From assembly GCA_964420325.1 (NCBI GenBank), contig CAYQSU010000050.1:1-25937 (forward strand): a stretch of 25,937 nucleotides of DNA. Direction: 5' to 3'. Shown piece by piece: positions 1 to 6,580 of this stretch. Each line of letters begins with the position of its first letter. Within the stretch, counting starts at the first letter, position 1. Source of the DNA: CAYQSU01 sp964420325 (GTDB taxonomy: Bacteria > Pseudomonadota > Alphaproteobacteria > Rhodospirillales > Defluviicoccaceae). Made by a program: the position numbers and the translations under genes. The notes under the pieces were generated by a model. That model was not told the origin of the DNA, made no database searches, and was given only the letters and a program-made list of their open reading frames with translations.

Positions 1-19
1 CCTCCCTGCACATCCCACT

Positions 20-47
20 CCCGCAGATCTTAGTCGATATTTGCGGG
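20..47. repeat. 28-bp imperfect inverted repeat
   Basis: CCCGCAGAT at 20-28 is matched by ATTTGCGGG at 39-47, whose reverse complement is CCCGCAAAT, so the arms are 9 bp with one mismatch around a 10-bp centre. The size resembles a tyrosine-recombinase core site. The inner bases do not look like the Xer dif consensus, so I do not call it dif. Confidence 0.45.
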
Positions 48-64
48 ACAGGACACTAGGGGCA

Positions 65-81
65 CCCGAGCCAGGCTCGGG
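65..81. repeat. Perfect 17-bp palindrome
   Basis: CCCGAGCC at 65-72 and GGCTCGGG at 74-81 are perfect reverse complements around a single A. A second small palindrome, TCCC-TT-GGGA, follows at 83-92, and then a run of five A. It could form a transcript hairpin or bind a protein; on the plus strand there is no T tract, so it is not a classical terminator in that direction. Confidence 0.6.
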
Positions 82-96
82 ATCCCTTGGGAAAAA

Positions 97-114
97 TGTC
101 CACAAATGTCCACA
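97..114 (+). repeat. TGTCCACA direct repeat, two copies in 10-bp phase
   Basis: TGTCCACA occurs at 97-104 and 107-114, separated by AA, so the copies lie one helical turn apart. Two GGACA copies in inverted sense lie at 46-55. The unit shares TCCACA with the DnaA box, but the rest of the consensus is not met. Confidence 0.7.
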
Positions 115-172
115 GACTCGCGCCCGATTGTCAGAGTATCGTTTAAAATCAACATATTAGACACGAATCGAG

Positions 173-208
173 CGTCGCAAAATGTCGCAAAATGTCGCAT
201 TCTGTCGC
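173..208 (+). repeat. Four GTCGC copies in exact 10-bp phase
   Basis: GTCGC begins at 174, 184, 194 and 204. The first three are followed by A-rich spacers (AAAAT, AAAAT, ATTCT), giving an iteron-like array with every copy on the same face of the helix. Such arrays are typical of integrase arm-type sites, plasmid iterons or cooperative repressor sites; which of these applies here cannot be told from the sequence. Confidence 0.75.
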
Positions 209-264
209 GGGTCAGCCGCCGTCCTCCTTGGCGCTCGCCGGCCGCGCCCGGGTCAGCCGCCGTC
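209..264 (+). repeat. 15-bp direct repeat pair
   Basis: GGGTCAGCCGCCGTC occurs at 209-223 and again at 250-264, with copy starts 41 bp apart. The second copy runs into a 6-bp-stem hairpin (GCCGCC at 256-261, GGCGGC at 265-270) just past the hslO stop codon. The hairpin has no T tract, so it is only a weak terminator candidate for the minus-strand operon. Confidence 0.7.
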
Positions 265-275
265 GGCGGCCGACG

Positions 276-1181
276 TCACCGGTAGAGGCGGTCGAGGTCT
301 TTCCGGTCGAGACGGTACTCGGCCTTGCAGAACTCGCAGACGACGACGATCACGCCGTCCTCGGCCAGCGTCTCGATCTCGGCGCGGGGAAACGAGCGGA
401 GCGTGCGCTCGACGCGGCTCCGCGAGCACCGGCACTGGTGGCGGAGCGGTCGCCGGCGATAGACGCGGACGCCGTCCTCGTGGAACAGGCGGTAGAGGAG
501 GTCGTTTGGCGCAAGCGCGGCATCGAGAAGCTCCGCCGGCGTGGCGCCGCTCATCAGGACCACCGCCCGCCGCCAGTCCTCCTCGGCCTCGAGGTCGACC
601 GGGCCCGCCGGCGGCAACCGCTGGATCATCAGCGCCGCGGCGGCCCGGCCGTCGCCGGCCCGCGACATGTCCGACGCGCACAGGCTCAGCGCGGTCTCCA
701 GCTGCTCCGACTGGCGGAAGTAGAGGTGGGCGCAGTCGGCGAGCGTCGCTCCTTCCAGCGCGGTGATCCCCTGATAGCGCTCGGTGTCCGGTCCCTGATC
801 GACGGTGAACGCCATGTGTCCGGCGCCGAGGAGGCGCGGCACCGGGCCGCCGCCGGCCGCTTCCGCCGCCTCGACGCGGTCCCGATCGAAGCGGGCGTAG
901 CCGCGCATCGCGCCGTCGCTGGTGAGGTCGGCGACGACGAGACCGACCGGGCCGTCGCCCTGCAGCTGCAGGGTGAAGATGCCGTCGTACTTGAGGCCGC
1001 TGGCCAGCACCGCCGTCATCGCCAGGGCCTCGGCGAGAACCCCGGCCACGGCGGCCGGATAGGCGTGGGCGCCGAGCATCGAATCGAGGGCCGGGCCGAG
1101 CCGGACGAAGCGGCCGCGAAGCCCCTGCGCCTCGATCTGGAACGGTTGGACGAAGTCCCGTAAGCCGTTCGGCTGGCTCAT
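276..1181 (-). CDS. hslO: Redox-regulated molecular chaperone Hsp33
   Basis: This 301-residue protein is the cytoplasmic Hsp33 holdase, which is switched on by oxidation and holds unfolding proteins. The C-terminal redox switch is visible as CRC (Cys250, Cys252) and CEFC (Cys282, Cys285), the four zinc-binding cysteines of the family. Earlier family features are the LKYDGIFTLQLQGDGP stretch and the YFRQSEQ segment around 154-160. I chose the ATG at 1181 because the product then begins MSQPNGL, close to the usual family start; longer in-frame starts run into the end of argF. It is the last gene of an argD-argF-hslO set, 70 bp after argF, an arrangement common in Alphaproteobacteria. A weak hairpin follows the stop. 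Confidence 0.95.
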   Translation of the reverse strand: MSQPNGLRDFVQPFQIEAQGLRGRFVRLGPALDSMLGAHAYPAAVAGVLAEALAMTAVLASGLKYDGIFTLQLQGDGPVGLVVADLTSDGAMRGYARFDRDRVEAAEAAGGGPVPRLLGAGHMAFTVDQGPDTERYQGITALEGATLADCAHLYFRQSEQLETALSLCASDMSRAGDGRAAAALMIQRLPPAGPVDLEAEEDWRRAVVLMSGATPAELLDAALAPNDLLYRLFHEDGVRVYRRRPLRHQCRCSRSRVERTLRSFPRAEIETLAEDGVIVVVCEFCKAEYRLDRKDLDRLYR

Positions 1182-1251
1182 CGCCTCGCGAATCCGCTCA
1201 AGCTCCCCGGTTGCGGCCGCCCGGGCAGGGCGTCCCGGCCCGCGGCCGGCG

Positions 1252-2166
1252 TCAGCCGAGACACCAAGCGAGGATGCCCTTCTGGGCATGCAGGCGGTTC
1301 TCCGCCTCGTCCCAGACCACCGACTGCGGGCCGTCGATGACGCCCTGGGTCACCTCCTGGCCGCGGTGGGCGGGCAGGCAGTGCATGAACAGGGCGTCGG
1401 GCTTGGCCCGCGCCATCAAGGCCTCGTCGACGCGATAGGGCGCCAACAGGTTGTGCCGCTTCTCCGCCTCGCGGCTGCCCATCGACACCCAGGTGTCGGT
1501 GACCACGAGGTCGGCCCCCGCCACCGCCTCCTCGGGCGATTCCGTGAAGTCGACGTGCCCGCCCTCGGTGCGTGCCCAGTCGAGGAGGCGGCCGTTCCGC
1601 GGCCTGAGCGGCTTCGGGCAGGCGAGCCTGAGGCGGAAGCCGAAGCGCACCGCGGCGTGGACCCAGGACCTGGCGACGTTGTTGGCATCGCCGCTCCACG
1701 CCACCGTCCGGCCGGCGATGCTGCCCCGGTGCTCCTCGTAGGTCATCAGGTCGGCCATCAGCTGGCAGGGGTGGGATTCGTCGGTGAGCCCGTTGATCAC
1801 CGGCACGGTCGCTGCCTGCGCCAGCTCCAGAAGGTAGCGGGGATCGCTGGTGCGCATCATGATCGCATCGACGTAGCGCGACAGCACGCGCGCCGTGTCG
1901 GCCTTGGTCTCGCCGCGGTTGAGCTGGGAATCCTGGTCGGTGAGGACGACGACGTCGCCGCCGAGCTGGCGCATCGCCACCTCGAACGAGACGCGCGTCC
2001 GCGTCGACGGCTTCTCGAAGATCATCGCCAGCGTCCGGCCCTCGAGCGGCTTCCTGCCGCGTCGCCGGCGTCCGGTGCGCTTGAAGGCGGCGGCCGTGTC
2101 GAGGATCAATCTCAGCGTCGACCGGTCGAAGCGGTCGAGGTCGAGAAAATGCCGCGGCGCCGGCAT
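1252..2166 (-). CDS. argF: Ornithine carbamoyltransferase
   Basis: The 304-residue enzyme transfers the carbamoyl group from carbamoyl phosphate to ornithine to give citrulline in arginine synthesis. The carbamoyl-phosphate motif STRTR is at 54-58, HPCQ at 132-135, the ornithine-loop motif DTWVSMG at 224-230, and the catalytic HCLP at 262-265. Length is normal for the family. The ATG lies one base after the argD stop codon, so the two genes are almost certainly co-transcribed and probably translationally coupled. The gene leads into hslO. Nothing in the protein is unusual. Confidence 0.97.
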   Translation of the reverse strand: MPAPRHFLDLDRFDRSTLRLILDTAAAFKRTGRRRRGRKPLEGRTLAMIFEKPSTRTRVSFEVAMRQLGGDVVVLTDQDSQLNRGETKADTARVLSRYVDAIMMRTSDPRYLLELAQAATVPVINGLTDESHPCQLMADLMTYEEHRGSIAGRTVAWSGDANNVARSWVHAAVRFGFRLRLACPKPLRPRNGRLLDWARTEGGHVDFTESPEEAVAGADLVVTDTWVSMGSREAEKRHNLLAPYRVDEALMARAKPDALFMHCLPAHRGQEVTQGVIDGPQSVVWDEAENRLHAQKGILAWCLG

Positions 2167-2167
2167 C

Positions 2168-3349
2168 TCAGGCCGCCTTCTCGGCCAACGGGCCGAGCGC
2201 GCGGTCGAGGAGTGCCGCCGCCTCCTCGACGTGCTCCTCGCCGATGATCAGGGGCGGCAGCAGGCGCACGACGTTGTCGGCGGCGGGGATGGTGAGCAGC
2301 CCTTCGGCGTTGAGCCGCTCGATCACGGCCTGGGCGTCGATCGTGCATCTGAGCCCCAGCATCAGGCCGGCGCCCCGGACCTCGGCGACCACGCCCGGGT
2401 GCTTCTGCGCGACGGCGGCGAGATGCCGCCACAACAGATCGCCCACGGCGCGCACCCGGTCGAGGAAGCCGTCGGCGAGCACCACGTCGAGGACGGCATT
2501 GGCGACGGCCATGGCCAGCGGGTTGCCGCCGAAGGTGGAGCCGTGGCTGCCCGGCGTCAGTGCCCGCGCCGCCGTCTCGGTGGCGAGGCAGGCGCCGATC
2601 GGGAAGCCGCCGCCGAGTCCCTTGGCCGAGGCCATGACGTCGGGAGCGATGCCGGCCCATTCGTGGGCGAACAGCCGCCCGGTGCGGCCGATCCCGCACT
2701 GCACCTCGTCGAAGAACAGAAGCAGCCCGAACTCGTCGGCCGCTGCCCTGAGGCCGCGGAGGAAGTCGAGGGACGCCGGATGGATGCCGCCCTCGCCCTG
2801 GATCGGTTCGACCAGGATCGCCGCGCTCTCGTCGGTGATCGCCGCGCGGACCGCGTTCAGGTCGCCGAACGGCACGTGGTCGAAGGCGTCGACGACCGGA
2901 TCGAAGCCGGCCAGGTGCTTGGGCGAGCCTCCGGCGGCGATGGTGGCCAGCGTCCGGCCGTGGAAGGCGCCCGCACACGTGATCACCCGGTAGCGTTGAG
3001 GCTGGCCGGTCTCGTCGTGATACTTGCGCACCAGCTTCAGGCCGCACTCGATGGCCTCGGCCCCCGAGTTGCAGAAGAACACCCGGTCGGCGAAGCTCGC
3101 CTCGGCGAGCCGTCGGGCGAGGCGCTCCTGGGCCTCGATGTGGTAGTAGTTGGAGCAGTGCCAGAGCCGCTCGGCCTGCGCTGTCAGCGCCGCCACCAGG
3201 TGCGGATGGCAGTGGCCGAGCGACGTCACCGCGACGCCGCCGCCGAAGTCGAGGAAGCGGCGGCCGTCCTTCGCGAAGAGGTACGGCCCCTCGCCCCGCT
3301 CGAAGGAAAGCTCGAACCGCCGATAGGTCGGCATCACGGCAGACGTCAC
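2168..3349 (-). CDS. argD: Acetylornithine aminotransferase
   Basis: This PLP enzyme of fold type I converts N-acetylglutamate semialdehyde to N-acetylornithine and often also acts as succinyldiaminopimelate aminotransferase. Visible motifs are CNSGAEA near 93-99, GAFHGRT near 127-133, the DEVQCGIGRTG segment from 214, and the PLP lysine in SAKGLGGG at Lys243. I chose the GTG at 3349, giving 393 residues, because GGAGGAGG lies just upstream at good spacing and the product then starts MTSAVMPTY, like relatives. The ATG at 3334 is about 20 bases from that ribosome site and is less likely. It is the first gene of argD-argF-hslO and has its own promoter. Confidence 0.95.
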   Translation of the reverse strand: MTSAVMPTYRRFELSFERGEGPYLFAKDGRRFLDFGGGVAVTSLGHCHPHLVAALTAQAERLWHCSNYYHIEAQERLARRLAEASFADRVFFCNSGAEAIECGLKLVRKYHDETGQPQRYRVITCAGAFHGRTLATIAAGGSPKHLAGFDPVVDAFDHVPFGDLNAVRAAITDESAAILVEPIQGEGGIHPASLDFLRGLRAAADEFGLLLFFDEVQCGIGRTGRLFAHEWAGIAPDVMASAKGLGGGFPIGACLATETAARALTPGSHGSTFGGNPLAMAVANAVLDVVLADGFLDRVRAVGDLLWRHLAAVAQKHPGVVAEVRGAGLMLGLRCTIDAQAVIERLNAEGLLTIPAADNVVRLLPPLIIGEEHVEEAAALLDRALGPLAEKAA

Positions 3350-3369
3350 CGGCCTCCTCCTTGGGCGCT

Positions 3370-3392
3370 GGGCCGGCCTCGCGTGCCGGCCC
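3370..3392 (-). promoter_or_regulatory. GC-rich hairpin in the argD leader
   Basis: GGGCCGGC at 3370-3377 and GCCGGCCC at 3385-3392 form a perfect 8-bp stem with a 7-nt loop. It lies between the predicted argD promoter and the argD ribosome-binding site (3352-3359). A role in leader folding or attenuation is possible. No leader peptide or known riboswitch was recognised. Confidence 0.45.
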
Positions 3393-3410
3393 GGCCGAAA
3401 CGAAAAAACC

Positions 3411-3440
3411 ATGGTATTGGCGCGGTTGCGCGATTGTCAA
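3411..3440 (-). promoter_or_regulatory. Predicted sigma-70 promoter of argD-argF-hslO
   Basis: On the minus strand a perfect TTGACA (3435-3440) is followed after 18 bases by TACCAT (3411-3416). It lies 62 bp upstream of the argD GTG and just past the end of the sirtuin gene, so the arginine genes probably have their own promoter. Confidence 0.6.
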
Positions 3441-3457
3441 CGACCGCCGAACGCGGT

Positions 3458-4225
3458 TCACTGCCGGGCCTCCGGCCGGCAGCGATAGGCGCCGGCGAGA
3501 AGGCGGTCGACGTAGTCCGGGACCACCCTGGTCGCCGCCCCGTAAATGGTCTCGGTGAACAGGGTGGCGCCCGCCGAGGGCTCCATGTTGAGCTCGACCG
3601 CGTGCGCGTCGGTGTACCGGCGGACGTGGCTGACGAAGCCCGCGGCCGGGTAGACGTTGCCCGACGTGCCGATGGACAGGAACAGCCCGCAGCGCCCGAG
3701 CGCGGCGTAGATCCGCTCCATCTCGAGCGGCATCTCGCCGAACCAGACGACGTGCGGGCGGAGCCAGCCCTTCCTGCCGCAGGCGGGGCAGGCGTGATCG
3801 ACGGTGAGGTCCTCGTACCACGAGGCGATCGTCCCGCAGCCGTCGCAGCGGATCTTCAGAAGCTCGCCGTGCATGTGCAGGAGATTGCGGCTGCCGGCGC
3901 GCTCGTGAAGGTTGTCGATGTTCTGGGTGACGATGAGCACCTCTCCCGGCCATTGCTCCTCCAGGCGAGCGAGCGCCCGATGCGCGGCGTTGGGCTCGAC
4001 CGGTCCGCTCACCAGCTGTCGCCGGCGGGCGTTGTAGAAGTCCTGCACCAGCTCGGGATCGCGGGCGAACGCCTCCGGCGTGGCGACGTCCTCGAGCCGC
4101 ACCTTGGCCCAGATGCCGTCGGCGTCGCGGAAGGTGTCGAGGCCGGACTCCTTCGAGATCCCGGCGCCGGTCAGCACGACGATGGGTTTCGCCTTCGCCG
4201 CCGCCGCGTCCGTCGCCCGCATCAT
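3458..4225 (-). CDS. cobB: NAD-dependent protein deacylase, class III sirtuin
   Basis: This 255-residue sirtuin removes acyl groups from protein lysines using NAD. The NAD-binding GAGISKESGLDTFRD lies at 20-34, QNIDNLHERAG at 101-111, the catalytic His in HGE at 119, and a Cys4 zinc site at Cys127, Cys130, Cys146 and Cys149. GTSGNVYPA lies at 187-195. Tyr64 and Arg67 form the Y-x-x-R pair that marks SIRT5/CobB-type enzymes able to remove succinyl and malonyl groups. The start is the ATG at 4225, with GGGGGAG six bases upstream; a second ATG follows directly. It is divergent from the low-molecular-weight phosphatase with only 57 bp between starts. The symbol is by family; desuccinylase activity is inferred. 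Confidence 0.93.
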   Translation of the reverse strand: MMRATDAAAAKAKPIVVLTGAGISKESGLDTFRDADGIWAKVRLEDVATPEAFARDPELVQDFYNARRRQLVSGPVEPNAAHRALARLEEQWPGEVLIVTQNIDNLHERAGSRNLLHMHGELLKIRCDGCGTIASWYEDLTVDHACPACGRKGWLRPHVVWFGEMPLEMERIYAALGRCGLFLSIGTSGNVYPAAGFVSHVRRYTDAHAVELNMEPSAGATLFTETIYGAATRVVPDYVDRLLAGAYRCRPEARQ

Positions 4226-4267
4226 TGCTCTCTCCCCCTCGGAGCTGCTAAGCCCGGCGCTAGGCTC

Positions 4268-4285
4268 GGGGAGGAGACGCCGCTG
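4268..4285 (+). promoter_or_regulatory. Ribosome-binding site and CTG start of the phosphatase gene
   Basis: GGGGAGGAG at 4268-4276 is a very strong Shine-Dalgarno sequence. Six bases later is CTG at 4283-4285, exactly where the family's N-terminus begins. No in-frame ATG, GTG or TTG exists in a sensible upstream position. The next in-frame TTG at 4295 lies inside the first beta strand and is too far from the ribosome site. Confidence 0.6.
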
Positions 4286-4756
4286 GTCAACGTTTTGTTT
4301 GTCTGCCTCGGCAACATCTGTCGCTCGCCCTCGGCCGAGGGCGTGCTCCGCGCGCTGGCCGCGCGCGAGGGGCTCGGCGATCGGCTCGGCGTCGACAGCG
4401 CAGGCACCCACGGCTTCCACGTCGGCAAGCCGCCCGATCCCCGGGCGGCGTCGGCGGCCCGCCGGCGCGGCATCGACCTGTCGTCGTTGCGCGCCCGCCG
4501 GGTCACGGTCGACGACTTCCGGCGCTTCGATCTGGTGCTGGCGATGGACCGGGACAACCTCGCCGATCTCGGGGCGCTGTGCCCGCCGGGGGCGGAGTCC
4601 TGCCTCCGCCTGTTCCTGGAGTTCGCCCCCGGCGTCGCCCGCCGCGAGGTCCCCGATCCCTACTGTGGCGGCCCCGAGGCGTTCGAGCGCATGCTGGACC
4701 TGATCGAGGTCGGCGCCCGCGGCCTCCTCGATCACCTGCGCCGGACCGGGCTCTGA
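4283..4756 (+). CDS. Low-molecular-weight protein-tyrosine-phosphatase family protein
   Basis: The 157-residue protein is a small cytoplasmic cysteine phosphatase. The P-loop CLGNICRS is at 8-15, with nucleophile Cys8 and Arg14, and the general-acid loop DPYCGG begins at Asp125. Length is typical. The start appears to be CTG at 4283 (see the ribosome-site entry), which is rare. It is followed two bases after its stop by a fructosamine-kinase-like gene. From family knowledge, phosphatases of this kind encoded beside bacterial fructosamine-3-kinase relatives can act as ribulosamine/erythrulosamine 5-phosphatases in repair of glycated protein, so the substrate may be a sugar phosphate on protein rather than phosphotyrosine. 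That role is inferred from neighbourhood only. Confidence 0.9.
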   Translation: MVNVLFVCLGNICRSPSAEGVLRALAAREGLGDRLGVDSAGTHGFHVGKPPDPRAASAARRRGIDLSSLRARRVTVDDFRRFDLVLAMDRDNLADLGALCPPGAESCLRLFLEFAPGVARREVPDPYCGGPEAFERMLDLIEVGARGLLDHLRRTGL

Positions 4757-4758
4757 GC

Positions 4759-5615
4759 GTGCGCGCCGACGTCGCGGCGACGATCCTTAGCGTCACCGGC
4801 TCGCGCCCCGTCGGGTGGGAGCCGCTCGCCGGCGGTTGCGTCGCCCGGGTCGGCGTCGTCTGCCTCGCCGACGGCGGCCGCATCGTCGTCAAGCAGGCCG
4901 AGCCCGGGCAGCACCTCGCCCTCGAGGCGTTCATGCTCGGCTACCTCGGCCGCGAGGGCCAAGTCCCGGTTCCGGCCGTGCTGCACGCCGACGACCGCGT
5001 GCTGGTGATGAGCTACGTCGAGCCCGACGGCGAGCACCTGAGTGCCGCGTGCCAGGCGCACGCGGGGGAGCTCGTCGCCCGGCTCCACGACGTGACGGCA
5101 CCGGCCTTCGGCTTCGAGCGCGACACCCTGATCGGCGGCTTGGTGCAGCCGAACCCGTGGCGGCCGGCTGGCTCGCCTTCTTCCGCGACCAGAGGCTGAT
5201 GACCATGGCGCGCGGCGCTCTCGCTGCCGGGCGCCTGCCGCCTGCCCTGATGGCGCGGATCGAGGCCGCGGCCGGCCGGCTCGAGCACTGGCTCGACGAG
5301 CCGCCGCAGCCCTCGCTGATCCACGGCGACCTCTGGGCCGGCAACGTGCTCTGCCGCGAAGGGCGCATCGCCGCCTTCATCGACCCCGCGATCCATTTCG
5401 CCGACGCCGAGATCGAGCTTGCCTTCGCCACCCTGTTCGGAAGCTTCGGCGACCCGTTCTTCGACGCCTACGGCGCGCGGCGGCCCTTGAGGCCCGGCTT
5501 CCTTGAGATCCGCCGCGACGTCTACAACCTCTTTCCGCTGCTCGTCCACGTCCGCCTGTTCGGCGACGCCTATCTCCCGGCCGTCGGCCGCATCCTCGAC
5601 CGGCTCGGGGTGTGA
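4759..5615 (+). pseudogene. Fructosamine/ketosamine-3-kinase family gene, frameshifted
   Basis: Two reading frames together encode one fructosamine-kinase family protein of about 285 residues, the normal family size. The first (GTG at 4759, two bases after the phosphatase stop) runs through the nucleotide-binding lobe to PNPW, then continues out of frame to a stop at 5197-5199. The second picks up at AGWLAFFRDQRL and contains the kinase motif HGDLWAGN and the metal-binding FIDPA. Adding one base between 5160 and 5161 restores PNPW-x-AGWLAFF, which matches the family spacing. The enzyme would phosphorylate ketosamine adducts on protein so that they fall off. Composition on both sides of the break is unchanged, so the shift is recent or a sequencing error. 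Confidence 0.85.
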
Positions 5616-6296
5616 ATGGCCTGGCCCCGCCTCGTCATCTTCGATTGCGACGGTGTCCTCGTCGACAGCGAGCCGTTGGCCGCCCGGGTGATGTCGGAGG
5701 TGCTGACCGAGCTCAGCTACGCGCTGACGCCGCAGGACTGCATCGACCGCTTCACCGGCGTCTCCATGGCGACCGTGATGGCGCGGATCGAGGCGGCGTG
5801 GGGTCGGAAGCTGCCGGACGACTTTCTCGCCACCGTGCGCGCCCGCGACGCCCGGGCGTTCCGCACCGAGCTCGAGCCGATGCCCGGGGCGGAGCGGATG
5901 CTCGAGCGCCTCGCTCGGCCGACATGCGTCGCCTCCTCGGGGGCGCCGGAGAAGATGCGGCTCACGCTCTCGCTGACCGGGCTTCTCCGCTTCTTCGAGC
6001 CCCACCTCTATTCGGCCGAGTCCGTTGCTCGCGGCAAGCCGGCCCCGGACTTGTTCCTCCATGCCGCCGCGAGCATGGGCGCGAGGCCCGCGGCGTGTGC
6101 CGTCGTCGAGGACAGCGTCGCCGGCATCGAGGCAGCGCGGGCGGCCGGGATGCGTGCCATCGGCTTCGCCGGCGGCGGGCATGCCGGCCCCGGCTACGCG
6201 GCGATGTTGCGAAAGGCCGGCGCCGCGACCGTGCTCACCCGCCTCGCGGACCTGCTGCCGCTGTTCGGGAAAGGGGGCGGCGGCGACCGGGGATGA
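5616..6296 (+). CDS. HAD-superfamily hydrolase, phosphoglycolate-phosphatase/beta-phosphoglucomutase-like
   Basis: The 226-residue protein has the HAD motif I FDCDGVLVDSE with nucleophile Asp10 and Asp12, a helical cap, motif II serine in VASSG, the motif III lysine in GKPAPD, and motif IV VVEDSVAGIEAA. The ATG follows the kinase stop directly (TGA-ATG), so it belongs to the phosphatase-kinase operon. HAD enzymes of this subgroup act on small sugar phosphates such as phosphoglycolate or 6-phosphogluconate; the substrate cannot be read from the sequence. In this setting it may clear a sugar phosphate released by deglycation, but that is inference. The tail ends in a Gly-rich stretch, 14 bp from the convergent small gene. 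Confidence 0.85.
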   Translation: MAWPRLVIFDCDGVLVDSEPLAARVMSEVLTELSYALTPQDCIDRFTGVSMATVMARIEAAWGRKLPDDFLATVRARDARAFRTELEPMPGAERMLERLARPTCVASSGAPEKMRLTLSLTGLLRFFEPHLYSAESVARGKPAPDLFLHAAASMGARPAACAVVEDSVAGIEAARAAGMRAIGFAGGGHAGPGYAAMLRKAGAATVLTRLADLLPLFGKGGGGDRG

Positions 6297-6310
6297 GCGG
6301 CGGTGGCCGT

Positions 6311-6487
6311 TCAGGCGTCGTCGTCGTCGCCGTCGACGGCATCGTTGGCGGCGCGGCGGACGAGATCCTCGATGTCGTGGTCGTCGAGTTCCGCAAGCTC
6401 GCCCAGTGTCGCCACCCATTCCTCGAGCGATGACCAGTCATGGTGGTAGACAGCCTTGCGGATCCTCTTTCGCTGCGGTGAGCTCAT
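6311..6487 (-). CDS. 58-residue protein of unknown function behind a LexA-type box
   Basis: I do not recognise a family. The protein starts MSSPQRKRIRK, has a basic N-terminus, an aromatic HHDW segment at 18-21, a probable helical middle and a very acidic DGDDDDA end; it has no cysteine, no membrane segment and no signal peptide. The ATG at 6487 has AAGGGG eight bases upstream; a GTG at 6496 would add three residues. A consensus-like promoter overlapped by GAAC-N7-GAAC lies about 75 bp upstream and points at this gene, which suggests DNA-damage control. It converges on the HAD gene. The coding call rests on the ribosome site, the promoter and the non-random composition, and is less certain than its neighbours. 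Confidence 0.65.
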   Translation of the reverse strand: MSSPQRKRIRKAVYHHDWSSLEEWVATLGELAELDDHDIEDLVRRAANDAVDGDDDDA

Positions 6488-6558
6488 GGTCGCCACCCCT
6501 TCGACATGTCTTGGTTGCCTCGCTCGGGGCGGTTCTCGCCGGCCAGCCCCGGACCTTT

Positions 6559-6580
6559 AAAGAACATAAAAAGAACATAA
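6559..6580 (-). repeat. Perfect tandem 11-bp repeat containing the LexA half-sites
   Basis: AAAGAACATAA occurs twice in a row, at 6559-6569 and 6570-6580. The tandem repeat itself generates the GAAC-N7-GAAC spacing. The segment is AT-rich within a GC-rich genome. Confidence 0.85.
6562..6576 (-). promoter_or_regulatory. Putative LexA (SOS) box GTTC-N7-GTTC
   Basis: GAAC at 6562-6565 and GAAC at 6573-6576 are exactly 7 bases apart; read on the minus strand this is GTTC-N7-GTTC, the LexA-binding consensus of Alphaproteobacteria. It overlaps the predicted -10 element of the promoter at 6574-6602, the expected position for repression. The nearest downstream gene is the 58-residue protein. Confidence 0.65.

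Larger units (their letters stand above)
1..275. other. Repeat-rich non-coding left edge
   Basis: I see no convincing gene here; the open frames that cross it are antisense shadows of hslO. The stretch holds an inverted repeat at 20-47, two GGACA copies at 46-55, a perfect 8-bp-arm palindrome at 65-81, two phased TGTCCACA copies at 97-114, an AT-rich segment around 139-160, four GTCGC copies in 10-bp phase at 174-208, and a 15-bp direct repeat at 209-223 and 250-264. Such density of short repeats beside a core operon suggests a recombination or protein-binding region, but this is inference. Confidence 0.6.

Noticed and set aside
20..47. A chromosome-dimer resolution (dif) site, because the inverted repeat is 28 bp
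   Set aside because: The inner arm bases typical of Xer sites (CATAA/TTATG) are absent, and the match is only in length and symmetry.
97..160. A possible replication origin (DnaA-box-like TGTCCACA pair beside an AT-rich stretch)
   Set aside because: The units miss the TTAT part of the DnaA box, only two copies are present, and none of the genes usually next to alphaproteobacterial origins (such as hemE) is in the window.
1895..4282. A very long plus-strand open frame (over 900 codons) that reads into the phosphatase gene
   Set aside because: It is antisense to argF, argD and the sirtuin, has low-complexity Arg/Ala/Gly composition, and only its last 157 codons show a real family. Long antisense frames are expected at this G+C content.
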